Part shown: positions 26,383 through 34,571 of the stretch, piece by piece
Layout of the letters: each line of letters begins with the position of its first letter
Position numbering within the stretch: the first letter of the stretch is position 1
Source: JAGVSZ01 sp019137045
GTDB taxonomy: Bacteria > Pseudomonadota > Gammaproteobacteria > Burkholderiales > SG8-39
Assembly (NCBI GenBank): GCA_046347635.1
Contig: JAXMFT010000002.1
Location: 62,001 to 126,000 of the forward strand
Direction: 5' to 3'
Length of the DNA stretch: 64,000 bases
Translations under genes and position numbers: made by a program
The notes under the pieces: model-generated
The model's input: only the letters and a program-made list of their open reading frames with translations
Database searches by the model: none
What the model was told of the DNA's origin: nothing

Positions 26383-27297
26383 ATGAGACAGGACCGCTTC
26401 GCCGCCGGCATCGCGCTGGTCCTCGTCACCGTGCTGTCCTGGGGCGCCACCTTTCCCGTCGGCAAGGCGGCGGTGGCGGGAATCGATCCGTTCTGGCTCG
26501 CGGCGATCCGCTATGGCGTGACCGTGCTCGCGTTCGCCGCGATCCTGGCGGCGGTCGAGGGGCGCGGCGCGTTCGGCTTCGAGGGCCGCTTCGCCGCCGC
26601 GGCGGTGATCGGCGTGGTCGGCTTCGGCGGCTTCAACACGCTCGCCTTCATCGGGCTGCAGTACAGCAAGGCCGAGCACGTCGCGCTCATCAACGCGCTG
26701 CAGGCGCCGATCACCGCGCTCGCGCAGTGGGCGTGGCGCGGCGTGCGTCCCGCGAACGTCACGCTCGCGTGCATGGCGGTGGCGTTCGTCGGCGTGTTCT
26801 TCGTGGCGACGCACGGCGACCCGGCGGCGGCGCTCGCCGGCGGGTCGCTGGTCGGCGACCTCCTCGCGCTCGCTGCCGCGGTGTGCTGGGTGGTGTACTC
26901 GCTCGGCGTGGTGCGGTTCGCGGGGTTCAGCGCGATCCGCTACATGACGCTCACGTGCATTCCGGGCGCGGCCGCGCTGTTCGCGTTCGCGCTGGCGGCC
27001 ACGGCGCTCGGCGCGGTGGTGCCGGACGCGGCGGCGCTGCGCGCGCACGGCTGGGAGGTCGCCTACCTCATCGTCGTCACCTCGATCGTCGGGGTGCTGT
27101 GCTGGATCGCCGGCATCCAGCGCGTCGGCCCGCTCAACGCGGCGCTGCTCGCGAACCTGGTGCCGATCGTCGCGTTCGCGATCGGCATCGCGCTCGGCAC
27201 GCCGTTCGACGCGTTCGAGATCGGCGGGGCGGCGCTCGTGATCGGCGCCCTGGTCGCCAACAACCTGCTCCTGCGCCGCCGCCGCGCCCCGGCGTGA
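26383..27297 (+). CDS. EamA/DMT-superfamily permease (RhaT/YdcZ-like)
   Basis: 304-residue membrane protein with ten predicted helices in two EamA repeats. The first repeat opens with ALVLVTVLSWGATFPVGKAAV and contains YSKAEHVALINALQAPITA. The second has AAVCWVVYSLGVVRFAGFSAI and GVLCWIAGIQRVGPLNAALLANLVP. Such proteins export metabolites or amino acids; the substrate is unknown. The ATG at 26383 follows the palindrome and has only a weak ribosome site. Confidence 0.87.
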   Translation: MRQDRFAAGIALVLVTVLSWGATFPVGKAAVAGIDPFWLAAIRYGVTVLAFAAILAAVEGRGAFGFEGRFAAAAVIGVVGFGGFNTLAFIGLQYSKAEHVALINALQAPITALAQWAWRGVRPANVTLACMAVAFVGVFFVATHGDPAAALAGGSLVGDLLALAAAVCWVVYSLGVVRFAGFSAIRYMTLTCIPGAAALFAFALAATALGAVVPDAAALRAHGWEVAYLIVVTSIVGVLCWIAGIQRVGPLNAALLANLVPIVAFAIGIALGTPFDAFEIGGAALVIGALVANNLLLRRRRAPA

Positions 27298-27363
27298 CCC
27301 GTTGCGGACCATCGACGCACGCTTTAGTGCGCTGCAGCAACTCCTCTGGTATAACGCGGCAGG

Positions 27364-27392
27364 CCTGTTAACCGTCTCGTTAAGACAGGAGG
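27364..27392 (+). promoter_or_regulatory. Imperfect inverted repeat and strong ribosome site before phaZ
   Basis: CTGTTAAC (27365-27372) is mirrored by GTTAAGACAG (27379-27388), apart from a two-base insertion. It is followed by a strong AGGAGG (27387-27392), which sets the GTG start of phaZ at 27400. A TATAAC at 27350-27355 could be a -10 but has no clear -35. This short stretch is markedly more AT-rich than the surroundings. Confidence 0.35.
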
Positions 27393-27399
27393 TCAGGGA

Positions 27400-28617
27400 G
27401 TGCTCTACGCGCTGCACGAGATGCACCACGCGCTGCTCGCGCCGTGGAACGTCTGGGCGAAGACCCACCACGAGCTCTTTTCCCACCCGTTCAGCCCGCT
27501 CGCCTACGCGCCCGGCGCGAAGCGGGTGGCCGCCTCCGCGGAGCTGATCCACCGCCTGACCCGGCGCTACGAGAAGCCCGAGTTCGGGCTGCAGCGCGCC
27601 CTCGTCGGCGGCGTCGAGGTCGCGGTGAACGAGCGCGTCGCGCTGCGCAAGCCGTTCTGCCGCCTGCTGCACTTCGAGCGCGCCGCCGCGCGCCGCGATC
27701 CGGTGGTGCTCCTGGTCGCGCCGCTCTCGGGGCACTTCGCGACCCTGCTGCGCGACACCGTGCGCGCGCTGCTGCCGGATCACGAGGTCTACATCACCGA
27801 CTGGGTCGACGCGAAGATGGTGCCGATCGCGGACGGCGCGTTCCACCTGGACGACTACGTCGACTACGTGCGCGACTTCCTCCGCCATCTCGGGCCCGAG
27901 GTGCACGTCGTCTCGGTGTGCCAGCCGACCGTCCCGGTGCTCGCCGCGGTGTCGTTGATGGCGGCCGACGCCGAGCCCGTGGCCCCGCGCACCATGACGA
28001 TGATGGGCGGTCCGATCGACGCGCGCCGCAGCCCCACGGCCGTCACCAGCCTCGCGCTGAACCGCCCGCTGTCGTGGTTCGACCGGCGCCTGATCGAGCG
28101 CGTCCCGGCCAAGTACCCGGGTTTCATGCGCCGCGTCTACCCCGGCTTCCTCCAGCACGCCGGGTTCGTCGCGATGAACCAGGACCGCCACGCCGACGCG
28201 CACTGGGACTACTACCTGCACCTGGTGGCCGGCGACGGCGAGAGCGCCGGCGCGCACCGGCGCTTCTACGACGAGTACAACGCGGTGCTCGACATGCCGG
28301 CGGAGTACTACCTGGACACCATCCGCACCGTGTTCCAGGAGTTCGCGCTCGCCAACGGCACCATGCGCGTGCGCGGGCAGCCGGTGCGGCCGCAGGCGAT
28401 CACCCGCAGCGCGCTGCTCACGATCGAGGGCGCGCTCGACGACATCTCGGGCAACGGCCAGACCGAGGCGGCGCATGCGCTGTGCTCCGGCATCCCGGCC
28501 CGGCGCCGCGAGCACTACCTGGTGCCGGACGTGGGGCACTACGGCATCTTCAGCGGGCGCAGGTGGCGCGAGACGATCGCCCCGCGCATCCGCGAGTTCA
28601 TCCGGCGGCACGCGTAG
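27400..28617 (+). CDS. phaZ: Intracellular polyhydroxyalkanoate depolymerase
   Basis: 405-residue intracellular PHB depolymerase of the PhaZ1 type, which breaks down storage polymer granules in the cytoplasm. The N-terminus MLYALHEMHHALLAPWNVWA is characteristic. The lipase-box-like position carries Cys in VVSVCQPTVPVLAAV, as in intracellular PHB depolymerases where Cys replaces the usual nucleophilic Ser. Later ITRSALLTIEGALDDISGNGQ and VPDVGHYGIFSGRRWRE supply the Asp and His. The GTG start is set by AGGAGG. It supports an organism that stores PHB. Confidence 0.93.
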   Translation: MLYALHEMHHALLAPWNVWAKTHHELFSHPFSPLAYAPGAKRVAASAELIHRLTRRYEKPEFGLQRALVGGVEVAVNERVALRKPFCRLLHFERAAARRDPVVLLVAPLSGHFATLLRDTVRALLPDHEVYITDWVDAKMVPIADGAFHLDDYVDYVRDFLRHLGPEVHVVSVCQPTVPVLAAVSLMAADAEPVAPRTMTMMGGPIDARRSPTAVTSLALNRPLSWFDRRLIERVPAKYPGFMRRVYPGFLQHAGFVAMNQDRHADAHWDYYLHLVAGDGESAGAHRRFYDEYNAVLDMPAEYYLDTIRTVFQEFALANGTMRVRGQPVRPQAITRSALLTIEGALDDISGNGQTEAAHALCSGIPARRREHYLVPDVGHYGIFSGRRWRETIAPRIREFIRRHA

Positions 28618-28654
28618 CGCCGCGCCGCGCCGGCCGCGCGCCGGTCCGGCCGCG

Positions 28655-29263
28655 CTAGATGAGCCTGCGCGCGGCGAGCGCGTCGATCATCCGGCGCGCG
28701 AAGTCGTCCGCGTCGCGCCGCGGGTTGCTCGGGGCGAAGATCTCGCTCTGCGCGGTCCACACCGGCTGGTCGCTCTTCACCGCGAACAGGCGGCTCTCCA
28801 CGAACGCCTGGTCGAACTGGATCACCGTCGGCGCGGCGCCGTAGCCCATGAACAGCGGGCCGCCCCACGCCGACCCGTAGAAGCCGTACGCCCCGCCGAA
28901 GGCAAACGGCGCGGTCGGGAACACCTCGGTGCGCCGCTCGACCCGCAGCACCCGGGCGATGAAGACGCCGTCGGCGCGCGCCTGCGCCACCGCGCCGTCG
29001 TAGCGGCTGCGCGACGCGACGCCGTCCTCGGGCACGAGCGTGTAGCTCTGGACGCACTCGACGGCGCGCGCGCGCAGCTGGGCGCAGAACGCGTCCTCGA
29101 AGACGCGGCGCACGGTCGCCTCGTGCGTGACGCCGACGACGAACACGCGCTCGAAGCGGCCGCCGGCGAAGGCCGGGTCCTGCCACTCCAGCACGATCCG
29201 GGTCGGCGCGGCGCAGGCGGCGAGCACGAGCGCGACGAGGCAGGCGCGGAGCGCGTGGCGCAT
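28655..29263 (-). CDS. Lipoprotein of unknown function (DUF4136-like)
   Basis: 202-residue protein with a lipoprotein signal (ACLVALVLAAC, lipobox LAAC, Cys near 17), so probably attached to a cell membrane. The body resembles DUF4136-type envelope proteins: VLEWQDPAFAGGRFERVFVVGV at the start and a C-terminal segment ending FARRMIDALAARRLI. The middle has a Gly/aromatic-rich patch (FGGAYGFYGSAWGGPLFMGYG). No enzymatic motif is seen. It follows the membrane protein gene at 29271-29756 by 7 bases, which suggests a shared transcript. Confidence 0.75.
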   Translation of the reverse strand: MRHALRACLVALVLAACAAPTRIVLEWQDPAFAGGRFERVFVVGVTHEATVRRVFEDAFCAQLRARAVECVQSYTLVPEDGVASRSRYDGAVAQARADGVFIARVLRVERRTEVFPTAPFAFGGAYGFYGSAWGGPLFMGYGAAPTVIQFDQAFVESRLFAVKSDQPVWTAQSEIFAPSNPRRDADDFARRMIDALAARRLI

Positions 29264-29270
29264 GCGCCGA

Positions 29271-29756
29271 TTATAGGTACGCGATCAGCCGCCCGCAGGT
29301 GACGACCCCGAGCCAGAGCGCGAGCGAGAGCAGCGCGGCGCCCTTCGCGGCCCGCGGGGTGGGGTAGTGCTGGTCCCACGACGCCACCGAGCGGTACACG
29401 CCGCCGTGGAAGACCGCGGCGTTCGCCGCGGCGAGCGCGATCAGGACGAGCTTCACGCGCAGCGCCGGGTTGGCGACGAAGTCGGTCGCGTGCGCCGCGA
29501 ACATGGCCGCGCCGCTCGGAACGATCAGCAGGAGCGCGGCCCACGCCCACGGCAGGAGATGGCGCTCGAGCGCCCGGATCGACACCGTGCGCGAGAAGCC
29601 GAGCAGGCGCAGATCGAAGAGTGCGACCGCGCCGACCAGGAGCGCGAACCCGGCGATGTGGGCGACCTCGACCACCGGGTAGGTCCACAGCGAGTGCCGC
29701 ATCAGCTGCGCGAGCGGCGAATGCTCGAGCGCCGACAGCCATTCGGCGATGTCCAT
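29271..29756 (-). CDS. Small four-helix membrane protein
   Basis: 161-residue protein with four hydrophobic stretches: VVEVAHIAGFALLVGAVALF, WAWAALLLIVPSGAAMFAAH, VKLVLIALAAANAAVF and GAALLSLALWLGVVTCGRLIAYL. A conserved-looking His in VVEVAHIAGF and a Trp-rich second helix resemble DUF2214/DUF6644-type proteins, but I cannot assign a family firmly. A possible haem or metal ligand role for the His residues is only a guess. It is in tandem with the lipoprotein gene and downstream of the DUF6152 gene. Confidence 0.7.
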   Translation of the reverse strand: MDIAEWLSALEHSPLAQLMRHSLWTYPVVEVAHIAGFALLVGAVALFDLRLLGFSRTVSIRALERHLLPWAWAALLLIVPSGAAMFAAHATDFVANPALRVKLVLIALAAANAAVFHGGVYRSVASWDQHYPTPRAAKGAALLSLALWLGVVTCGRLIAYL

Positions 29757-29852
29757 GTCCTCCGGCCGCGCGCGGGGGCGCGCTCGCTCCTCCTCTGCGC
29801 GCCGCCGCGGCGGGGGGCTTTCTCGGGCCGCCCCTGCGCCGCGCGCCGCGCG

Positions 29853-30200
29853 CTACCTCAGCTCGACGGTCCTGCCGTCCACCGTGATGCGCTCGGCGCG
29901 CATCTCGTCGGGCTTGCTGCGATTCGGGTAGCCGACCACCGTCGCGGTGTTGCCGACCCTGAGCGCGTCCTGCGGCAGCCCGCGGTTCGACATGCGCGTC
30001 GGCGGCGCGAGCACGACGTTCCACGTCTTCGCGGCCGTCTGCAGCCGGATGTGGCCGTGCGGGTGCTCGTACCCCGACGCGACGATCTTGCCGGTGAGCA
30101 CGAGCGACTGCGCGCCGTCGTACTCGCTCCAGCCGTGATGCGGCAGGGCGGGCGTGGCGAGCGCGGCGAGCACGAGCGCCGGAACGACGAGCCGTGGCAT
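29853..30200 (-). CDS. Exported DUF6152-like protein
   Basis: 115-residue exported protein. The signal peptide MPRLVVPALVLAALATPALP is followed by HHGWSEYDGAQSLVLTGKIV, the typical opening of DUF6152 proteins, and later RLQTAAKTWNVVLAPPTRMSNRG and VGYPNRSKPDEMRAERI. A single small beta-barrel domain is expected. Two adjacent histidines at the mature N-terminus could bind metal, but this is speculation. Its minus-strand neighbours are the four-helix protein and lipoprotein, and a HExxH protein is divergent. Confidence 0.78.
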   Translation of the reverse strand: MPRLVVPALVLAALATPALPHHGWSEYDGAQSLVLTGKIVASGYEHPHGHIRLQTAAKTWNVVLAPPTRMSNRGLPQDALRVGNTATVVGYPNRSKPDEMRAERITVDGRTVELR

Positions 30201-30277
30201 GGCGTAAGCGGGCCGAATCGACCGGCCGGACTATGCACCGTGGGAGTGGAAACTTCAACCGCATCTAGAATCGGGCC

Positions 30278-30952
30278 ATGGTGCGCATCGTCCCGCTCGC
30301 CTGCCTCGCCGTCGCGGCGCTCGCCGCGCACGCGCAGCCCGCCGCGCCGCTGCGGCTCGCGGACACGTGGCCGCTGCCCGAGCACGAGCTGCCGTACGCG
30401 GGCGCGGCGCCCGCCACCCACCGGCTGCAGCTCGATCTCGTCGCTTTCGTCGACACGACCTGGAAGCCGGAAGCGATCGTGACGGCGGTGCGCGCGGCGG
30501 GCGCGCTCCTCGCGCAGTGCGGGATCCGGCTCGAGCGCGCGGAGCTCTACCGGTTCGAGGGGGGCGATCCGGGCTACCGCTACCTCTGGACGCCGGTCTC
30601 GCGCGAGCTCGTGCGCCGGGTGCGGCCGGCGAAGCCCGCGCTGTTCTTCGTGCGCGATTCGCGCCACGTGCCGACCTTCGACGCCGAGGCGTTCGGCACC
30701 GGCAACAGCGCGACGCGCCCTGAGCTCGCGTTCACCGTCTGGGTCACCGCGTACGTCCGCGACCTGCCGGTCGCGCTTGCGCACGAGCTCGCGCACGTGC
30801 TCATGGACTCGGGCGCGCACTCGGTCGAGCCGGGAAACCTGATGCGCGACCGGACGGCGCCGGAGAACGCGACCCTCGCGCCGGCGCAGTGCGCCCGCAT
30901 GGTCGAGGCGGGCGAGCGCAACGGCCTGCTGCAGCGCGAGCCGGCGCGCTAG
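30278..30952 (+). CDS. Exported zincin-like protein with HExxH motif
   Basis: 224-residue protein with a signal peptide (MVRIVPLACLAVAALAAHAQ). The zinc-protease motif HELAH is at residues 169-173, followed by GAH (179-181) and GNLM (186-189), which recalls the third ligand and Met-turn of metzincins, although the spacing differs from HExxHxxGxxH. No family name is certain. It could be a periplasmic metalloprotease or an inactive relative. It starts 77 bases from the divergent DUF6152 gene and overlaps the convergent SnoaL-like gene by four bases through a shared CTAG. Confidence 0.68.
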   Translation: MVRIVPLACLAVAALAAHAQPAAPLRLADTWPLPEHELPYAGAAPATHRLQLDLVAFVDTTWKPEAIVTAVRAAGALLAQCGIRLERAELYRFEGGDPGYRYLWTPVSRELVRRVRPAKPALFFVRDSRHVPTFDAEAFGTGNSATRPELAFTVWVTAYVRDLPVALAHELAHVLMDSGAHSVEPGNLMRDRTAPENATLAPAQCARMVEAGERNGLLQREPAR

Positions 30953-31425
30953 CGCGCGCGCTGAGCGTCGAGGAACGCCGCCAGCCCGCGGCGCGCCTGC
31001 GAGCGGACGCGGCTGCGCAGCATCGGCGTCCAGCCGAGCGCCCAGCCCGCCGGCCCGAGCGCCTGCCGCGCCCAGCGCCAGAAGCCGAAGCGGTCGACGT
31101 GACGCGCGATCAGCCCGTCGCGGAACTCGAACGCCGCCTCGATCGCGTTGTGCACGCGGCGGCCGGTGGGCGAGAAGGTGTAGCGCGCTTCCCAGTGCGC
31201 GCGGCCGCGCGCGTCGTCGACGTGGACCTCGCCGAGATCGATCGCCAGGTCCTGGGCGCGCGCGCAGAGCATCGCCCACATCGCGCCGGCTTCCCGCCCG
31301 CGCAGCCCGGGGAAGACCGGATCGGAAAATTCGATCGCGGGGTGATAGCAGGCGCCCATCGCCGCCGCGTCGCGCGCCTGGAACGCGCGGTAGAAGCGCT
31401 CCACCAGCGCCGCGTTCGGATGCAC
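30949..31425 (-). CDS. SnoaL-like/NTF2-fold protein
   Basis: 158-residue NTF2-superfamily protein. The first half, NAALVERFYRAFQARDAAAM then YHPAIEFSDPVFPGLRG, is typical of SnoaL-like or ketosteroid-isomerase-like folds, which often act on small hydrophobic molecules. A basic, Arg-rich C-terminus extends beyond the fold. It is the last of three closely spaced minus-strand genes (SDR, ABM and this one), so a small oxidative or detoxifying pathway is possible. No catalytic assignment can be made. Confidence 0.8.
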   Translation of the reverse strand: MHPNAALVERFYRAFQARDAAAMGACYHPAIEFSDPVFPGLRGREAGAMWAMLCARAQDLAIDLGEVHVDDARGRAHWEARYTFSPTGRRVHNAIEAAFEFRDGLIARHVDRFGFWRWARQALGPAGWALGWTPMLRSRVRSQARRGLAAFLDAQRAR

Positions 31426-31429
31426 CGGT

Positions 31430-31774
31430 TCAACCGTGGCGCGCCCGGCTGTCCGCGGGCGCCTGCGCGCGCTCGGTCAGCGAGTAGTCGCGCAGCACCG
31501 ACGCGACGCGCAGGCGGTAGTCGCTGAAGACGCCGCCGCGCCCGCGCGCCTGCGCCGCGCGGTGGCCCTCGAACTCGCGCCAGCGGCGCACCGACTCCTC
31601 GTCGCGCCAGAACGAGAGCGACAGGATCTTGCCCTCGTCGGCGAGGCTCACGAAGCGCTCGATCGAGACGAACCCGTCGGCCTGCGCGAGCGCGGGGCGC
31701 AGGCCGGCCGCGATGTCGAGGTACTCCTGCTTGCGGCCGGGGGCGGGCGTGACTTCGAAGATGACGGCGATCAT
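31430..31774 (-). CDS. Antibiotic biosynthesis monooxygenase (ABM) domain protein
   Basis: 114-residue protein with one ABM ferredoxin-like fold: MIAVIFEVTPAPGRKQEYLDI at the start and GFVSIERFVSLADEGKILSLSFWRDEESV. Such proteins are cofactor-free monooxygenases or stress proteins. It sits 21 bases after the SDR gene and 4 bases before the SnoaL-like gene. The substrate is unknown. Confidence 0.83.
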   Translation of the reverse strand: MIAVIFEVTPAPGRKQEYLDIAAGLRPALAQADGFVSIERFVSLADEGKILSLSFWRDEESVRRWREFEGHRAAQARGRGGVFSDYRLRVASVLRDYSLTERAQAPADSRARHG

Positions 31775-31795
31775 GGGCTCTCCTCGTGTCGCACT

Positions 31796-32587
31796 TCAGG
31801 TCGCGCGCCAGCCGCCGTCCACGACCAGGCTGTGCCCGGTGACGTAGCCCGCCTCGTCGGAGGCGAGGTAGCACACCGCGGCGGCGACGTCGTCGGCCGA
31901 GCCGCGCTTCCCGGCGGGAACCAGGCCGCGGATCTGTTCCTCGCTCACCGCCACGCCGCGGCCGCTCATGTCGGGGACGCCGGGGCCGAGGATCGCCTGC
32001 GAGTGCTGGCGCAGGCCGGTGAGGATCGGACCCGGGCAGACGCAGTTGACCGTGATGCCGCGCGCCGAGTAGACCACCGCCATCTGGCGCGTGAGGCCGA
32101 CCACGCCGTGCTTGGCGGCGACGTACGCCGGCCCGCCGCCGGTGCCGTTGAGCCCGGCCACCGAGGCCATGTTGACGATGCGGCCGCGGCCGCGCGGCAG
32201 CATCTCCTGCAGCGCGCGCTTGCAGCCGAGGAAGACGCTCGTCAGGTCGATGTCGATCACGCGCCGCCAGAGGCTCTCGTCCATCTCGTCGACGTTGAAG
32301 TAGCCGTCCAGCACCCCGGCGTTGTTGACCATGATCTCGAGCGGGCCGAGCTCGCCGACGGCGGCGCCGACCGCGCGGTCGACGTCCGCGGCGCGGCTGA
32401 CGTCGGCCGCGTAGCCCGCCGCCCGCCCGCCCGCGCCGGCGATGAGGCGGGCGGTCTCCTGCGCGGTCGCGGCGTCGAGGTCGATCGCGGCCACGGCGGC
32501 GCCGCGCGCGGCGAGCCTCTGCGCGATCGCCCGACCCAGGCCCGAGCCGGCCCCGGTGACGACTGCCATCCGACCGTGGAACGCCAT
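31796..32587 (-). CDS. Short-chain dehydrogenase/reductase
   Basis: 263-residue classical SDR. The NAD(P)-binding motif TGAGSGLG lies at about 11-18, NNAG near 89, and the catalytic Ser-Tyr-Lys in NMASVAGLNGTG and AYVAAKHG. An acidic residue after the second strand (AAIDLDAA) suggests NAD over NADP. The C-terminus YVTGHSLVVDGGW is standard. It heads the minus-strand SDR-ABM-SnoaL group. The oxidised alcohol is unknown. Confidence 0.9.
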   Translation of the reverse strand: MAFHGRMAVVTGAGSGLGRAIAQRLAARGAAVAAIDLDAATAQETARLIAGAGGRAAGYAADVSRAADVDRAVGAAVGELGPLEIMVNNAGVLDGYFNVDEMDESLWRRVIDIDLTSVFLGCKRALQEMLPRGRGRIVNMASVAGLNGTGGGPAYVAAKHGVVGLTRQMAVVYSARGITVNCVCPGPILTGLRQHSQAILGPGVPDMSGRGVAVSEEQIRGLVPAGKRGSADDVAAAVCYLASDEAGYVTGHSLVVDGGWRAT

Positions 32588-32609
32588 TCGCTCCTCCTCT
32601 GCGCCGACG

Positions 32610-33077
32610 CTACCGGTACTGCGCGGCGGTGATGAACTGGCCGAACGATTCGCACCAGACGATCACCGTGTTGAACGCGGCGGGGTCGATGTTACCCGGT
32701 ACCGGCACGATGAAGTTCTCGAAGGTCTTCACGTCGCCGACGCGGACCATCGCGGGCTTCAGCCGGTGGAAGTCGGCCTCGGTCTCGACGAACTCGGGCG
32801 AGAGGTAGAGCTTGTAGTCCGGGCCGGGCGCCACCTTGCCGGCGAGGGCGATGGCGGTCCTGCCGACCGACACCGTGCCCTCGCCCCAGTGCAGGAGATC
32901 GCTGTCCTTCAGGTCGCGGCGGAACTCGCCCGTGAACTCGGCCCGACTCGCTGCCGCCGTCACGTCGGTGGAGGAGGGAGCCGGGGGCGCGGTGAGGATC
33001 GGGAGGAGGTAGATGCCGGCGGCGAAGCCGAGCGCGGCGGCGAAGAGGTGGGACAAGACGGGCAGCAGCCTTTTCAT
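32610..33077 (-). CDS. DM13-domain membrane-anchored protein
   Basis: 155-residue protein with one N-terminal hydrophobic helix (LSHLFAAALGFAAGIYLLPIL), an unstructured Pro/Ser linker, then a DM13 domain (AEFTGEFRRDLKDSDLLHWGEG through VIVWCESFGQFITAAQYR). DM13 domains are linked with redox or electron-transfer roles and usually keep the Cys seen here in VWCESFG. The start at 33077 is preceded by AAAGGA. It is divergent from the corrinoid operon, and both could respond to the FNR-like box at 33186-33199. Confidence 0.83.
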   Translation of the reverse strand: MKRLLPVLSHLFAAALGFAAGIYLLPILTAPPAPSSTDVTAAASRAEFTGEFRRDLKDSDLLHWGEGTVSVGRTAIALAGKVAPGPDYKLYLSPEFVETEADFHRLKPAMVRVGDVKTFENFIVPVPGNIDPAAFNTVIVWCESFGQFITAAQYR

Positions 33078-33185
33078 CGGGGGTCCTTTGCCGGGTGATC
33101 CCGTCTGTCGCCGGCGCGTGTGCGAGCTTACGCGGTCGCGTGCGGCGCGCGGAGCGCCGCCCGGGCCCCGTTGGTCGCCGTCAAG

Positions 33186-33199
33186 GTGACTCAGATCAA
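33186..33199. promoter_or_regulatory. FNR/ANR-type box between DM13 gene and corrinoid operon
   Basis: GTGACTCAGATCAA matches the FNR/ANR consensus TTGAY-N4-RTCAA at nine of ten fixed positions; only the first T is G. It lies in the 213-base divergent region, about 92 bases before the methyltransferase start and 109 bases from the DM13 start. If functional it would place one or both genes under oxygen or redox control. Confidence 0.5.
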
Positions 33200-33290
33200 G
33201 AAATCCCGGCCACCGCGGCGCTAGGGTGGAGCGCCGGGCGCCGTACGGGCGCGAGCCGCCGACCGGGCGCCGGCAGGAGGAGGGGTGCGG

Positions 33291-34538
33291 ATGGGTGCCA
33301 GCGAATCCACGGCCAGCGCACGCTACGAGGCGCGCCGCCGCCGGCTGCTCGACCAGGTCGCGCTCAAGGAGACCGACCGCACGCCGTTCGTCTTCGCCAC
33401 GCGCTTCTGGGCGGCGCGCCACGCCGGCATCACGTTCGAGCAGCAGATGTACGACGCGGAGAAGTCGGCCGACGCGCTCGAGCGCGCCCTGCTCCTGCTC
33501 GAGCCGGACGGCTACGTGCAGTCGCTCTACATCTACGGGCCGACGCTCTCGGCCCTCGACTACCGGCTGATGCAGTGGCCGGGACACGGCACCGACCCGA
33601 ACGCCACCTTCCAGTACCTCGACCGCGAGTACATGCCGGCGCAGGACTACGACGCGTACCTCTTCGACCCGACCGGCTACTGCCTGCGCCACTACCTGCC
33701 GCGCGTCGCCGGCGCCTTCGAGGGCCTGGCGCGCATGCCCGACTTCCCGTCGCTCTCGGAGTGGCGCTTCGTGGGCGCGCTGCGCGCGTTCGGCAAGCCG
33801 GAGCTGCGCGCGAGCCTGCAGCGGCTCCTCGAGGTCGGGGAGCACGCCGAGGCGGCGGCGCAGCGCGCGGCCGCGTTCGCGCGCAAGATGGCCGCGCTCG
33901 GCTTCCCGTCGGCGGGCGGCGGCTTCTGCAAGGCGCCGTACGACCACATCTCGGATTTCCTGCGCGGGTCGAAGGGGTGCATGCTCGACCTCTTCCGCAA
34001 CAAGGACAAGCTGCTGGAGGCGATCGACAAGGTCGCCGAGCTCCTCCTGCGCGGCGTGGTCGAGGAGACGCGCGCCGGCGGCACGCCCTACGTGTTCATC
34101 CCGCTGCACTGGGGGCTGGACGGGTTCATGTCGCCCCAGCACTTCCAGACCTTCTACTGGCCCGGGCTGCGCAAGGTGCTCCTGCGCCTGATCGAGCACG
34201 AGCTCGTCCCGGTCGCGCTGTGGGAGGGCGACTGCACCTCGCGCCTGGAGCACATCGGCGACATCCCGCGCGGCAAGGCGGTCTACTGGTTCGAGAAGAC
34301 CGACCTCGTGCGCGCGAAGGCGGTCCTCGGCGACACGGTGTGCCTGCGCGGCAACGTGCCTACCTCGATGCTGATCGCCGGCACGCCGCAGGAGGTGGAC
34401 GAGTACTGCCGGATGCTGATCACCAAGGTCGGCAAGGGCGGCGGCTTCATCCTCGACGGCGCGGCCAGCATCCCGGACGAGGCGCGCACCGAGAACGTGC
34501 TGGCGATGGCGCGCTCGGTGCACAAGTACGCGCCCTGA
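33291..34538 (+). CDS. UroD-type corrinoid methyltransferase (MtaA/CmuA superfamily, methyltransferase I)
   Basis: 415-residue protein of the uroporphyrinogen-decarboxylase superfamily. Its true heme-pathway relatives differ; the context of a corrinoid protein, activator and pterin methyltransferase makes it the substrate-specific methyltransferase I. The TIM barrel opens with QVALKETDRTPFVFATRFWA. Candidate zinc ligands are in FIPLHWGLDG (His) and WEGDCTSRLEHI (Cys, His). I chose the ATG at 33291, with GGAGGAGG 6 bases upstream; GTG at 33285 is possible. The methyl donor is unknown; UroD-like enzymes in known systems act on methoxylated aromatics, methanol or chloromethane. It is followed by its likely corrinoid partner after 33 bases. 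Confidence 0.85.
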   Translation: MGASESTASARYEARRRRLLDQVALKETDRTPFVFATRFWAARHAGITFEQQMYDAEKSADALERALLLLEPDGYVQSLYIYGPTLSALDYRLMQWPGHGTDPNATFQYLDREYMPAQDYDAYLFDPTGYCLRHYLPRVAGAFEGLARMPDFPSLSEWRFVGALRAFGKPELRASLQRLLEVGEHAEAAAQRAAAFARKMAALGFPSAGGGFCKAPYDHISDFLRGSKGCMLDLFRNKDKLLEAIDKVAELLLRGVVEETRAGGTPYVFIPLHWGLDGFMSPQHFQTFYWPGLRKVLLRLIEHELVPVALWEGDCTSRLEHIGDIPRGKAVYWFEKTDLVRAKAVLGDTVCLRGNVPTSMLIAGTPQEVDEYCRMLITKVGKGGGFILDGAASIPDEARTENVLAMARSVHKYAP

Positions 34539-34571
34539 CCGCGCGCGGCCCTCACGCACTGGAGGCGGACG

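Noticed and set aside
22671..26465. Minus-strand open frame of about 1264 codons
   Set aside because: Opposite to two MFS genes, fadD and the start of an EamA gene, with His/Arg/Asp-rich low-complexity translation typical of antisense frames in GC-rich DNA.
27323..27355. Promoter-like TTTAGT and TATAAC before phaZ
   Set aside because: Spacing of 21 bases is too long; only the -10-like element is plausible, so no promoter is claimed.
28618..28654. GC-rich inverted repeat between convergent phaZ and the lipoprotein gene
   Set aside because: It can form a hairpin but has no T-run on either strand, and such repeats are common in this composition.
33291..34538. Heme-pathway uroporphyrinogen decarboxylase HemE
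   Set aside because: Longer than HemE, lacks an obvious HemE N-terminal signature, and is embedded with corrinoid and pterin methyltransferase genes.
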